The position numbers and the translations under genes were made by a program. The notes below the pieces were generated by a model that was not told the origin of the DNA, did not search any database, and saw only the letters and a list, made by a program, of their open reading frames with translations. 64,000 nt of DNA from an uncultured Planctomycetaceae bacterium (lineage in GTDB: Bacteria; Planctomycetota; Planctomycetia; Pirellulales; Pirellulaceae). Numbering within the stretch: the first letter of the stretch is position 1; each line of letters begins with the position of its first letter. This document shows, in pieces, positions 9,251 through 17,672 of the stretch. The stretch is taken from NCBI GenBank assembly GCA_937862885.1, contig CALMEE010000135.1, forward strand, positions 1-64,000. Reading direction: 5' to 3'.

Positions 9251-10867
9251 ATGAACCACCTGCGCCACGTATTCGTATTCATTTGCTTCAACATCGTGCT
9301 GGCATGTTCGGCCTTTGGTCAACGCCCTTTATCCGAAAATGAATTGACCGAATTGAGGGAATTGACGGCAAAGATAGATTCCAATCAAGGCGAAGTCGCC
9401 GACTTCGTGCGACGTGGTAAGCTCTTGCAATCGATAGGCAAGTTTGAAGCAGCGATTCAAGATTTCGACGTAGCGATTTTATTCAAGCCCGGCGATTCGC
9501 AAACGCATTATCTTCGCGGTATCTGTCGCCGTGACCTGGCACATTCGATCGACGAGTTCGACGTTATTATGCAATCATTTAAATCCACTGACCCCTCGAA
9601 CGAAGGAAACCTCCGTGCGAAGTTGCTAAAGCTAGCGCAGGATGATTTCGAGCAAGCTCTCAAATTGCCGAATCCAGGTGATGAACCGGGTGCAGTTGCG
9701 TTTCAAGCGGACGTGTATTTCCAGCGGGCCAGAATTTATAGGCCTAATGACGTGATGCCCGTTTTCGACGCTGGTGGTGAATACGATAGGCAAGCGTCGA
9801 TTCAGGATTTCACAAAGGTCATTGAACTCGTTCCTGAACATCTTGAAGCGTTTATCCTACGTGGCAAATGCTATATGCAGGAAGAGTCGACCTGGGCGAA
9901 CGCACTGGCAGATTTTAATCAAGCGATCGAAATTGATTCTTCATCCGTGATGGCATATTTGGCTCGATCTAATTTCTATTCCTGGACGGGCGATGCGAAT
10001 CAAGCGATCGCCGATGCCAGCAAGGCGATCGAAGTAGACCAGCAATCAGAAGACGCCCTGCTGCACCGAGGATACCTACTTTTGCATCATAATGAATTTG
10101 ACAAGGCGATCGCCGATGCAACTCGAGTCGTTGAATTGAATCCGAACTCCGTGTTCGGTTGGATGTTAAAACGGGAAGCGTTTGCAGCCCAAGAGAAATG
10201 GGACGAAGCTTTGCACTGTATCAATAATGAAATGGAAATTCAGACTAAGCTGAAATTGAATCTAGTCTTTTCACGTCAGACTCGCGCAGGTTTCCTCAAA
10301 AAGCTGGAACGCTTTGAGGAAGCAGCTATGGACTTATACTGGGTGGCCTTATCAAACGAATTCTTGGTCAATGCGTCGGCTATGGATCAACTCAAGGAAT
10401 TGGGCCTGCCGCTGCCGAGCAAAGATCCGCAGCGCTTGGCCGTTGTGCAATCGATGACTGAAAAGCTCGAAGCGAACCCAAGAGACATGAGAACCCGCGT
10501 TAACCGGGCCATTGCGCTCGCAACGCTGAAGCATATTCCTATGGCCATGGATGAGCTTAATGCATTGATTCAAATCAATCCCAGAGCAGCAATTCTCTTT
10601 TACCAGCGAGGTAACCTGTTTCGAGATCTGAAGCAGTTCGCAAAGGCAATTGACGACTATTCGCGATCGATCGAATTGGATTCATCCCGAGCCATCGTTT
10701 TCCAAGAGCGGGCATCCGTGTTTCATCAAATGGAAAAATACAATGAAGCGATTACTGACATTGACCGAGCGATCGAGTTGTCGCAGGGAGATGAAAAAAT
10801 CATTGCAGAGTTATATGCGCTTCGCGTCAAGTCTAACGAAGGCCTGGCAACCGACAAGAAAAAGTGA
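9251..10867 (+). CDS. Secreted tetratricopeptide-repeat protein
   Basis: A 538-residue protein with a cleavable-looking signal peptide (hydrophobic residues 6-22, likely cut after AFG at about 23) and many TPR units throughout, for example RGKLLQSIGKFEAAIQDFDV, RGYLLLHHNEFDKAIADATR and RGNLFRDLKQFAKAIDDYSR. TPRs make a superhelical scaffold for protein binding, here presumably in the periplasm. ATG at 9251 is used rather than the in-frame TTG at 9245. It stands alone between the divergent carbohydrate set and a long gap. No catalytic domain is visible, so the partner is unknown. Confidence 0.88.
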   Translation: MNHLRHVFVFICFNIVLACSAFGQRPLSENELTELRELTAKIDSNQGEVADFVRRGKLLQSIGKFEAAIQDFDVAILFKPGDSQTHYLRGICRRDLAHSIDEFDVIMQSFKSTDPSNEGNLRAKLLKLAQDDFEQALKLPNPGDEPGAVAFQADVYFQRARIYRPNDVMPVFDAGGEYDRQASIQDFTKVIELVPEHLEAFILRGKCYMQEESTWANALADFNQAIEIDSSSVMAYLARSNFYSWTGDANQAIADASKAIEVDQQSEDALLHRGYLLLHHNEFDKAIADATRVVELNPNSVFGWMLKREAFAAQEKWDEALHCINNEMEIQTKLKLNLVFSRQTRAGFLKKLERFEEAAMDLYWVALSNEFLVNASAMDQLKELGLPLPSKDPQRLAVVQSMTEKLEANPRDMRTRVNRAIALATLKHIPMAMDELNALIQINPRAAILFYQRGNLFRDLKQFAKAIDDYSRSIELDSSRAIVFQERASVFHQMEKYNEAITDIDRAIELSQGDEKIIAELYALRVKSNEGLATDKKK

Positions 10868-10869
10868 TA

Positions 10870-11311
10870 TCTCACACGCGATCTTACAAGGACGATTCGA
10901 TCCCAGCCAGATAGCGTTCAGTGTGCGGTCCCCTGCCAGTGGCCGATACTTGAAGTCATTGTAATCAGCAGCCTGTGCCAAGCGTCGTAATGGCCCTTGT
11001 GCCGAATGGTACAGCTCCGCTTGAATGAGTTAATCGCTCTGATCGTCCAGAATGCTATCTCGTCATTCTTTCATGGCGTTGATTTCGATGTAATCGCTTG
11101 AAAATTATCGTCGCTCCAGGTCCAACTCGGGGACATCGACGGCTTCGTCATGCAAACGCAACTTAGATAATACCCAAACCCGCAAAAACATGAGGTCATC
11201 AAGCGATTGCAGGAGTTCTGGTCCATTGAAGGCTCGTGTCAAATCATGAGAACCGTCGGATCCGTGCGCCGCAGCCGACTTTAGCACAGCACATTGGCAA
11301 AGGCGGGGCAC
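10870..11311 (-). pseudogene. Possible decayed gene on the minus strand, interrupted by three in-frame stops
   Basis: Downstream of the TPR gene one minus-strand frame reads as protein-like sequence over about 440 bases although broken by stops at 11105, 11063 and 11030. Segments in the same frame include LLQSLDDLMFLRVWVLSKL, then SDYIEINAMKE, then QAELYHSAQGPLRRLAQAAD and GDRTLNAIWLGSNRPCKIAC. Constant frame with ordinary residue composition suggests a relic gene rather than chance. I do not recognise the family. Chance open frame remains possible because each piece is short. Confidence 0.3.
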
Positions 11312-11700
11312 CTTAGCAAAAGGACTGTGAAAAGACCGGACGATCTTGAAAACAAAATGTGCCGCATATCATCAAAAAGCAGCATCGGCCAAATGCAACC
11401 ATCTATTATTTATTCTGTGGACATGGCTTGTTCTGTTTTGCCGTAATAACTATCTTATCGTCTTGCATCGCTGAAAATCGGTATTTTGTGAACTATAATT
11501 TGCCGACATTGTCTTATCTTAGGAAACAGTGGGCATGGTAGGGGTGTTATGACTCAATGTCAAAAATATGATGACACAACAACTGGACCGGAAATTTTGC
11601 CTTGCTTAGTTGGCTCGACAGTTGCCTTGAGCTAGCCGACGGCAAGTTGTAGGCATTGCAAAAATTGCTGGGAAATTTAAGATTGGAAGTACAAGTTTGT
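11312..11700. other. Intergenic stretch upstream of the tRNA gene
   Basis: No gene recognised. The stretch between the possible relic and tRNA-Ser must hold the tRNA promoter, but no clear consensus boxes stand out to me. Confidence 0.4.
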
Positions 11701-11789
11701 GGACGGATGGCTGAGTCTGGTTTAAGGCACCGGTTTTGAAAACCGGCGTGGGGGTAACCCCACCGGGGGTTCGAATCCCTCTCCGTCCG
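11701..11789 (+). tRNA. tRNA-Ser: tRNA-Ser (anticodon UGA)
   Basis: A complete cloverleaf. The acceptor arm GGACGGA (11701-11707) pairs with TCCGTCC (11782-11788) and is followed by discriminator G. The anticodon stem CCGGT/ACCGG encloses loop TTTGAAA with anticodon TGA at 11737-11739. A long variable arm with GTGGGG/CCCCAC pairing and the T-loop GTTCGAATC are present; the long variable arm is typical of class II serine tRNAs. The 3' CCA is not encoded. It reads UCA and, by wobble, other UCN serine codons. Confidence 0.96.
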
Positions 11790-12487
11790 CTTTTCGTATC
11801 GCGAACACTGACACGCGATTTCAGAAATGCGTATTTTTTACCAATGCTTTGTTACGACTGCGATATCGGTTTGGTGTCGTGGGTCTTGTTAAAGTTCATC
11901 GGATTTCGGGGAAGTGATATCATATCAGCTTCCAACACGCTTAGAATAAGTTGTGACAAAGCACTCACCGATGATTGGTCAACCTAGCGTCGCGACTAAT
12001 GTTGACCGCCTGCGAAGCTGCAAGGCATACTCCAATTCGTCAAAAAACAAGTTGTTCTTGACCGATTGCCGATCAATGTAGGAAGGCGCTTGCCGGGGGA
12101 TACGGTATTTGCGTACTGGTGCCGTCGCCAAACAAAATACGTTTGTGAATCCGTACTCCAAAAACTCGTCGATTAAAAACTTACGTGCGCAGATTATTGC
12201 ATTTGGTAAGATTTTGAAGTGACAATCGACGGGCGATCGGCGAAAAACTTCCGAAATTACACAAAAAAACGTGATCGTTTTGAACGATCACGTCGCACTT
12301 AGGCCAATTCACACTAGTTCACTATTGCATAAAAATATTGTTGCAATAGTTTCTTTTGAATATCAACGTCAAGCTTATTGAACTCGAAGTCTCCAGGTTC
12401 CCTGGTTTCGATAATAATCGAAGTAACAATTTGATTCAGCGTAACAATGCCAATCAACGTTGTGAGCAAGCTAAAATGATAACGCCT
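11790..12487. other. Intergenic stretch with one terminator, otherwise no gene seen
   Basis: Almost 700 bases between the tRNA and the end of the next minus-strand gene. The only clear element is the hairpin at 12263-12293. Short open frames here lack ribosome-binding sites and protein-like composition. Confidence 0.5.
12263..12293 (-). terminator. Intrinsic terminator of the 12488-14125 gene
   Basis: An 11-bp perfect stem (ACGTGATCGTT at 12269-12279, AACGATCACGT at 12283-12293) with a 3-base loop. On the minus strand the stem is followed by a run of seven T, the classic rho-independent layout. It lies about 195 bases past the stop of the minus-strand secreted protein gene. Confidence 0.8.
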
Positions 12488-14125
12488 CTAAAAATCGTCA
12501 CCGAAGCCACCCATTCTCCCCAACTGGCCAGCCAAGCCTGCAATGGCGGCTACGATGCCGTTTTGGATTTCAAAGGAATACGAGAGGCCATTTGACAAAA
12601 ATCGCGATCGGTAATTGATTTTATCGTTTTGATCCTTGCGGAGCTTTTCAGTAATTTCATCGAGGGATCCATCTTGCACAAATTTTTGTGCGAACTCCAT
12701 GATCGGTGCCATGGCAATGGTGACATCAGCTGTACCAGGGTTACCTGATGCCGATGCCGATCGATCGATGGCTTCAATCAATAAGCTCTTTGGATTTTGT
12801 CCTACCGCAAAGTAGGATTCGCCTTGGCCAATTCCAACAATTATCTCAACTGTGTCACCAATTGCGTTCTTAAGTTCCTGTTCGTGGCTTGGAACTTCAA
12901 CTTGAACGCGATGCATCACGATCCCGCGATGAGTGCTCTCATCAAATTGGATTTCCATTTTCACGCCATCTTCGTTGGCTTTTTGCTGAAGTTCATCAAC
13001 TAACTTTCGAACTGTGGACTCGAATTTTGAAGTATCTGAATTTCGCGCACCCATGGCGATATCAAAGCGTTCTTTGTCCATATAGCCGATAACGCCAACA
13101 TCCATAATGCCGTCGTCCATGGTCGACTTCAATACTTCAACAAATTCAGCGATGAGCTTTTCCACAATTTCAAAATCGCGTTTCGACATTTCCTCAGCGA
13201 GATTGTCGAGCATCGACTGCAAACTCGAATCAATCGAACGCTTAAGATTGGCGGCATCCTCCGGCAACATCGTGACGCAACCGTTCGCGGAAATCGCCGC
13301 ATCTTGGGCCGGGAATCCGGCGAATTTCGACGTGTTGCTGACCCCAACCTTGGCCTGTTCCACCAACTTCGAGCCAGGAAGCCCGGAAATCTCAAAATCA
13401 AACGCAATAGAATTGCGCGACCGATCCATCGACAAACCAACTACCAAGACGTCGATTTCGGTGAGCATTTCTTCAATTGCACGAATCTGAATCTCTGCAT
13501 CGTCGATGTCGTCAGAATTCGGTATGGATTGTTCGACGCCTTGGCGCAGCATTTCCATCGCTTGGTCCCTCATCTCAGCCGGAATTCTCTGGCCGTAGAT
13601 CCGCGCTGCGAAATTGAACCGAGTTGGTAAATCAACCAATTCTTCGGAAAGGTCGTTGGCCGCCATTTCTAAGTGGTCTTGGTGATTCGTTATCAATGCG
13701 AACCCTTGTCGATTTTCAACATAAAGTTTTGTGCCATCATCCAAAACCAATTCGACTCGGGGACCGTCCTCATTGATATCAGCGAAATCAGCGACGGTAT
13801 CAAGCACGTCCTCAAAATCGGTGATCGGAAGGTAAGCCACGACCACCGGCGAGCGACTCGCGTCAGGAAAATTCACGGCAATCCCGATAGGCTTTTTGGT
13901 ATCGATGCCGCGAACATACTCTGAAATTGATGCGTCAATCATCGGAGCAAAAAATCCGAAGCCCGCGACGTTCATGAGATTCTTCACGTCTTTGACTTGT
14001 TCGTCGATCGCCTTGATCGAGATGATCACAGCAGGCTTGTTGAAGTCCGATTGAGCCGCAACAGGCGACAAAACGTGACCATACAACAGAGCAATTAGCA
14101 GAATGGGCAAGCAAATTATTCGCAT
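12488..14125 (-). CDS. Secreted planctomycete-type protein of unknown function
   Basis: A 545-residue protein with a clear signal peptide (hydrophobic residues 4-20, probable cut after VAA at about 24). The mature protein alternates beta-like strands and acidic helices; segments such as VVAYLPITDFEDVLDTVADF, LYVENRQGFALITNHQDHLE and AISANGCVTMLPEDAANLKR recall large periplasmic planctomycete proteins of the DUF3352-like kind. This is a resemblance, not an assignment. AGGAG upstream of the ATG supports the start. It is monocistronic: a long gap precedes it and a terminator follows. No catalytic motif is evident. Confidence 0.82.
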   Translation of the reverse strand: MRIICLPILLIALLYGHVLSPVAAQSDFNKPAVIISIKAIDEQVKDVKNLMNVAGFGFFAPMIDASISEYVRGIDTKKPIGIAVNFPDASRSPVVVAYLPITDFEDVLDTVADFADINEDGPRVELVLDDGTKLYVENRQGFALITNHQDHLEMAANDLSEELVDLPTRFNFAARIYGQRIPAEMRDQAMEMLRQGVEQSIPNSDDIDDAEIQIRAIEEMLTEIDVLVVGLSMDRSRNSIAFDFEISGLPGSKLVEQAKVGVSNTSKFAGFPAQDAAISANGCVTMLPEDAANLKRSIDSSLQSMLDNLAEEMSKRDFEIVEKLIAEFVEVLKSTMDDGIMDVGVIGYMDKERFDIAMGARNSDTSKFESTVRKLVDELQQKANEDGVKMEIQFDESTHRGIVMHRVQVEVPSHEQELKNAIGDTVEIIVGIGQGESYFAVGQNPKSLLIEAIDRSASASGNPGTADVTIAMAPIMEFAQKFVQDGSLDEITEKLRKDQNDKINYRSRFLSNGLSYSFEIQNGIVAAIAGLAGQLGRMGGFGDDF

Positions 14126-14605
14126 TTTGGTTTAACTCCTAACTCTATTTGATTTTCAGCTATTCCGCGATAAATGTAACAAAACCTCGGAAAGTAAGAC
14201 TTATTGTCCAAATACCAAAGTTGGTCGATACCAATTGGAACTCCCTTTGAGCCAAGATATCCAACCATCAATCTTCACGGGCTTCGCCCCTAGCGGTGTA
14301 GCCCACTCCAGATTCTACCTGTTATTCCTTTTTTACTCTACGGCTGCACGAAATGTTTCGGATTCGCACGCCAAAAAACGAATTTCGCAGTGAAAGCACG
14401 CGATTAAAGAAAATTTCGCCAAGATGCACTATCCTTCATGCCATCCGGACGAATCGAGAAAAAAGTCCGAGAATAACGTGGCGGTTCGTTTAGGAAGCGG
14501 CATGCCAAGCCCGCCGCAAATCCCCCAACCCGTATTGGTGCCTTGCGCTGACGATACAAGCTCGACGAATTCGACCCATGGATTGGCAGGGACGAAGTCG
14601 AGCGC
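14126..14605. other. Intergenic stretch, no gene seen
   Basis: Holds the promoter region of the secreted-protein gene and the 3' flank of the small membrane protein gene. A short GGGCTTCGCCC hairpin (about 14279-14289) is the only structure noted. No protein-like frame was found. Confidence 0.45.
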
Positions 14606-14866
14606 CTAGTTGCGATCCATATCGGAAACAAGCGAGATCGCTGGGGTTTTGGCTACTTCTTGATTTGGAAAAAAGTCAATTCCGGAGGAATCGACGCGGG
14701 TAATCAATGCCAGGAAAGCTAAGATTACGATCCCCAAGCCTTCGATGACAAAGGCGCCCAGCGTCTTGCTGATTCGGCTTGTTGTTTTGCGATTATGATT
14801 TGACTTTTTACGGCGTTTTGTAAAGGCGAACATTGTCTTATAAAAATCTGTAGGATTGTCTTGCAT
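14606..14866 (-). CDS. Small single-span membrane protein
   Basis: An 86-residue protein with a basic N-terminal segment (KRRKKSNHNRKTT), one hydrophobic helix (about residues 39-57, LGIVILAFLALI) and a short acidic tail, suggesting an inner-membrane protein with the basic side in the cytoplasm. The first ATG is at 14866; a shorter start at the second Met (MFAFTKRRKK) is possible. No known domain. It stands alone, divergent from the helicase gene. The composition is convincing but the small size limits certainty. Confidence 0.55.
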   Translation of the reverse strand: MQDNPTDFYKTMFAFTKRRKKSNHNRKTTSRISKTLGAFVIEGLGIVILAFLALITRVDSSGIDFFPNQEVAKTPAISLVSDMDRN

Positions 14867-15087
14867 CAATTTGTTCTAGGGCCAGGGCCTTGGTTACGCT
14901 AATTGGCAAATCCAGTGCCAACGGTACCGACGGAATTCTGTTTTCAGAGAAAGTGTTGAAACATTCCAAGGAATTTGATCCATTATGCGAGTGCTAGCAT
15001 GCGATGCGTAAGGAATTGTGTGTACAATGCGCCTTCAACGAAGCGACAATTCTGTCGTCAAATAGATTCAACTGCGTAAGTTAATTG

Positions 15088-17553
15088 ATGACTGCATCAA
15101 TCGAGCAACGCGATATTATCGCGCAAGAATATTTCGAACTCCTGCCCTTCGCGCCTTATCCTGTACAAGAGGAAGCGTTGTTGTCATGGTTCACTGAGTC
15201 ACAAGGCGTATTGGTATGTGCGCCAACTGGAACCGGGAAAACGCTGATTGCTGAAGCAGCGATATTTGAAGCATTGAAATTAGGCAAGACGGCATATTAC
15301 ACAACTCCTTTGATTGCGCTAACTGACCAAAAATTTCGGGAGTTACAAGAATCGGTCGCTTCGTGGGGATTTTCGCCAAGAGAAGTTGGGTTGGTAACCG
15401 GGAATCGGAAAGTCAACCCAGACGCCAAAATCCAAGTCGTTGTGGCTGAGATCTTGTTAAACCGCTTGTTACATTCGCAGGCGTTCGATTTTCAACACGT
15501 TTGGGCCGTGGTAATGGACGAGTTCCACAGTTTCAATGATCCTGAGCGAGGCATCGTCTGGGAATTTGGGTTGGGGTTACTTCCCGATACCGTGAAGACG
15601 TTGCTCTTGTCGGCAACCGTCGGTAACGCGTTGGAGTTTGTCAATTGGCTCAAGTTTCGGCACCAAAGGAATCTGAAGCTTGTAAGCAGCAGCGAACGAA
15701 AAGTGCCGTTGACCTATCGTTGGGTGGGCGACACGATTCTGCCCGATTTCATGGAAGAGATTGTGAAGGGGGATGAATCGGCCCGCCGCACGCCTGCGCT
15801 CGTGTTTTGTTTTAATCGCGAACAATGCTGGACGCTGGCCGAGCAACTTAAGGGAAAACGCGTCATCGATGCTGAGCAACAACGTGTTTTGGCGCAGCAG
15901 TTGGAGCAATACGATTGGTCCCAGGGAGCGGGGCCCAAGCTTAAACAAATCCTGATTCGAGGTATCGGCGTACATCATGCTGGAGTACTGCCCAAGTATC
16001 GTCGCATTGTCGAGTCTCTTTTTCAGCAGAAGTTGTTGTCAATCTGCGTCTGTACTGAGACCTTGGCTGCAGGGATTAATCTGCCCGCGCGTAGTGTCGT
16101 GCTCCCCACGTTACTCAAGGGGCCACCGGGCAAAATGAAATTGATTGATCCCAGTTCAGCTCACCAGATGTTTGGTCGAGCGGGTCGACCGCAGTACGAC
16201 GATCAGGGATTCGTCTTTGCTTTGGCACACGAAGATGATGTCAAAATCTTGCGGTGGCAGGAAAAGTTCGATCAGATTCCGGCTGACACCAAGGATCCTG
16301 GGTTGTTAAAAGCCAAAAAACAACTCAAGAAGAAACAACCGAAACGAAGCGATACCGTTCAATATTGGGATGAGAATCAGTTTCATCGTCTAATTGTAGC
16401 TCCGCCTGTGAATCTCGAAAGCAAAGGTGATTTTCCTTGGCGATTATTGGTATATATGATCGATCAATCACCTGACGTTGATTTGCTGCGTCGCTTGGTC
16501 GACAAGCGATTACTTCAAGGCAAGAAGGCGGAACAGGCACAAAAACAACTCTTGCAAATGCTGATCGTGCTGCACCGTAGCGGATACGTGGAGCTTGAAC
16601 CCAAGCCGCCGTTGGCGGAAATAGACAAGCTGAGTGCAGCGATCAACGATTCCGCAAAACCGAAGGTAGATGGAAACGAGCGAAGTACTGGAAAAGCAGC
16701 TTCCGATAACAATCCAGAGCAAATTAATGCAACTGAAGGATTATTTTCAGCGGCATTGCGAACCTCTCGCCAGCCGACAAGAGCGACAGAGACGATGCGT
16801 CTGCCAATCGGGAAAACGCCATCCGTAGCGAGTGAAGGCCCAGTGGCACCGAGCTATTTCCCAGAACGTGCCGTGGCTACTGAGCGGTTGCCCGACTTGC
16901 TTAAATTGCGAGGAGTGCATCCGTTGTACGCCATGTTTTTGCTCAATCATATGGGAATAGCCGACCGAAGCGAACGCTTGCAAGCCATGGAAAGTTTGCT
17001 TGAATTGCCTGGCTCAATTGGCAAAGCCATTCGCGTTCCTGACCACGACACGCTTCCGCCAGGTCCGCTGGCAACAACTCGATTGGATGAGCAACTATTA
17101 CGCTTGGGGTTGGCAACTGCGGCGGAACTTAGGGTTCTCGAACCAGATGATGAGCAATCCCAACCGGGTTGGAGTGATGATGAACGCGTTTACGTATTGA
17201 CGCTGGCGCATAAATTACACCGCCTGTTCGAATACGACTTTCCCGGAGTTCACGATGTCCGCGTTTGGCCCTGTTGGGTAGCCGGCGAGTTACTCAACTA
17301 CCAAGGCGATTTCAACAAGTACATAACCAGTAACGGACTTCAAAAACAAGAAGGAATGATTTTCCGACATCTACTTCGTCTCGTCTTGCTGATTGATGAA
17401 TTCGCAATGCTCTGTCCGCCCGATATCGAACATCGAGTGTGGCAGGACGATTTAGGGACAATAGCGGACCAACTTGAAACTTCGTGCCGCGACGTTGATC
17501 CCGACAGCACGGAACAATGGTTGGAACAGGCCCGCACACAAATTGATGAATAG
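15088..17553 (+). CDS. SKI2-like DEAD/DEAH-box helicase
   Basis: An 821-residue superfamily 2 helicase. Walker A is APTGTGKT at residues 45-52, Walker B is DEFH at 144-147, motif III is SAT at 175-177, and motif VI is MFGRAGRPQYDD, the form used by SKI2/HelY-like enzymes. A charged linker (about 430-620) is followed by a C-terminal helical domain. Such proteins unwind RNA or DNA in 3'-5' direction with ATP; bacterial members are poorly studied. ATG at 15088 is preferred over the overlapping TTG. The gene is alone, with a convergent protease gene downstream. Confidence 0.88.
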   Translation: MTASIEQRDIIAQEYFELLPFAPYPVQEEALLSWFTESQGVLVCAPTGTGKTLIAEAAIFEALKLGKTAYYTTPLIALTDQKFRELQESVASWGFSPREVGLVTGNRKVNPDAKIQVVVAEILLNRLLHSQAFDFQHVWAVVMDEFHSFNDPERGIVWEFGLGLLPDTVKTLLLSATVGNALEFVNWLKFRHQRNLKLVSSSERKVPLTYRWVGDTILPDFMEEIVKGDESARRTPALVFCFNREQCWTLAEQLKGKRVIDAEQQRVLAQQLEQYDWSQGAGPKLKQILIRGIGVHHAGVLPKYRRIVESLFQQKLLSICVCTETLAAGINLPARSVVLPTLLKGPPGKMKLIDPSSAHQMFGRAGRPQYDDQGFVFALAHEDDVKILRWQEKFDQIPADTKDPGLLKAKKQLKKKQPKRSDTVQYWDENQFHRLIVAPPVNLESKGDFPWRLLVYMIDQSPDVDLLRRLVDKRLLQGKKAEQAQKQLLQMLIVLHRSGYVELEPKPPLAEIDKLSAAINDSAKPKVDGNERSTGKAASDNNPEQINATEGLFSAALRTSRQPTRATETMRLPIGKTPSVASEGPVAPSYFPERAVATERLPDLLKLRGVHPLYAMFLLNHMGIADRSERLQAMESLLELPGSIGKAIRVPDHDTLPPGPLATTRLDEQLLRLGLATAAELRVLEPDDEQSQPGWSDDERVYVLTLAHKLHRLFEYDFPGVHDVRVWPCWVAGELLNYQGDFNKYITSNGLQKQEGMIFRHLLRLVLLIDEFAMLCPPDIEHRVWQDDLGTIADQLETSCRDVDPDSTEQWLEQARTQIDE

Positions 17554-17672
17554 TTTCAATTGACGGTTCAAACGAGCCTTGAATCGACGCCAATATCCCC
17601 CGGCCGGCCCAAACTTTTCATTACGGCAACCATCGGTTTACAGCGTCGTATCGCTTACGGCCAAATCGGATA

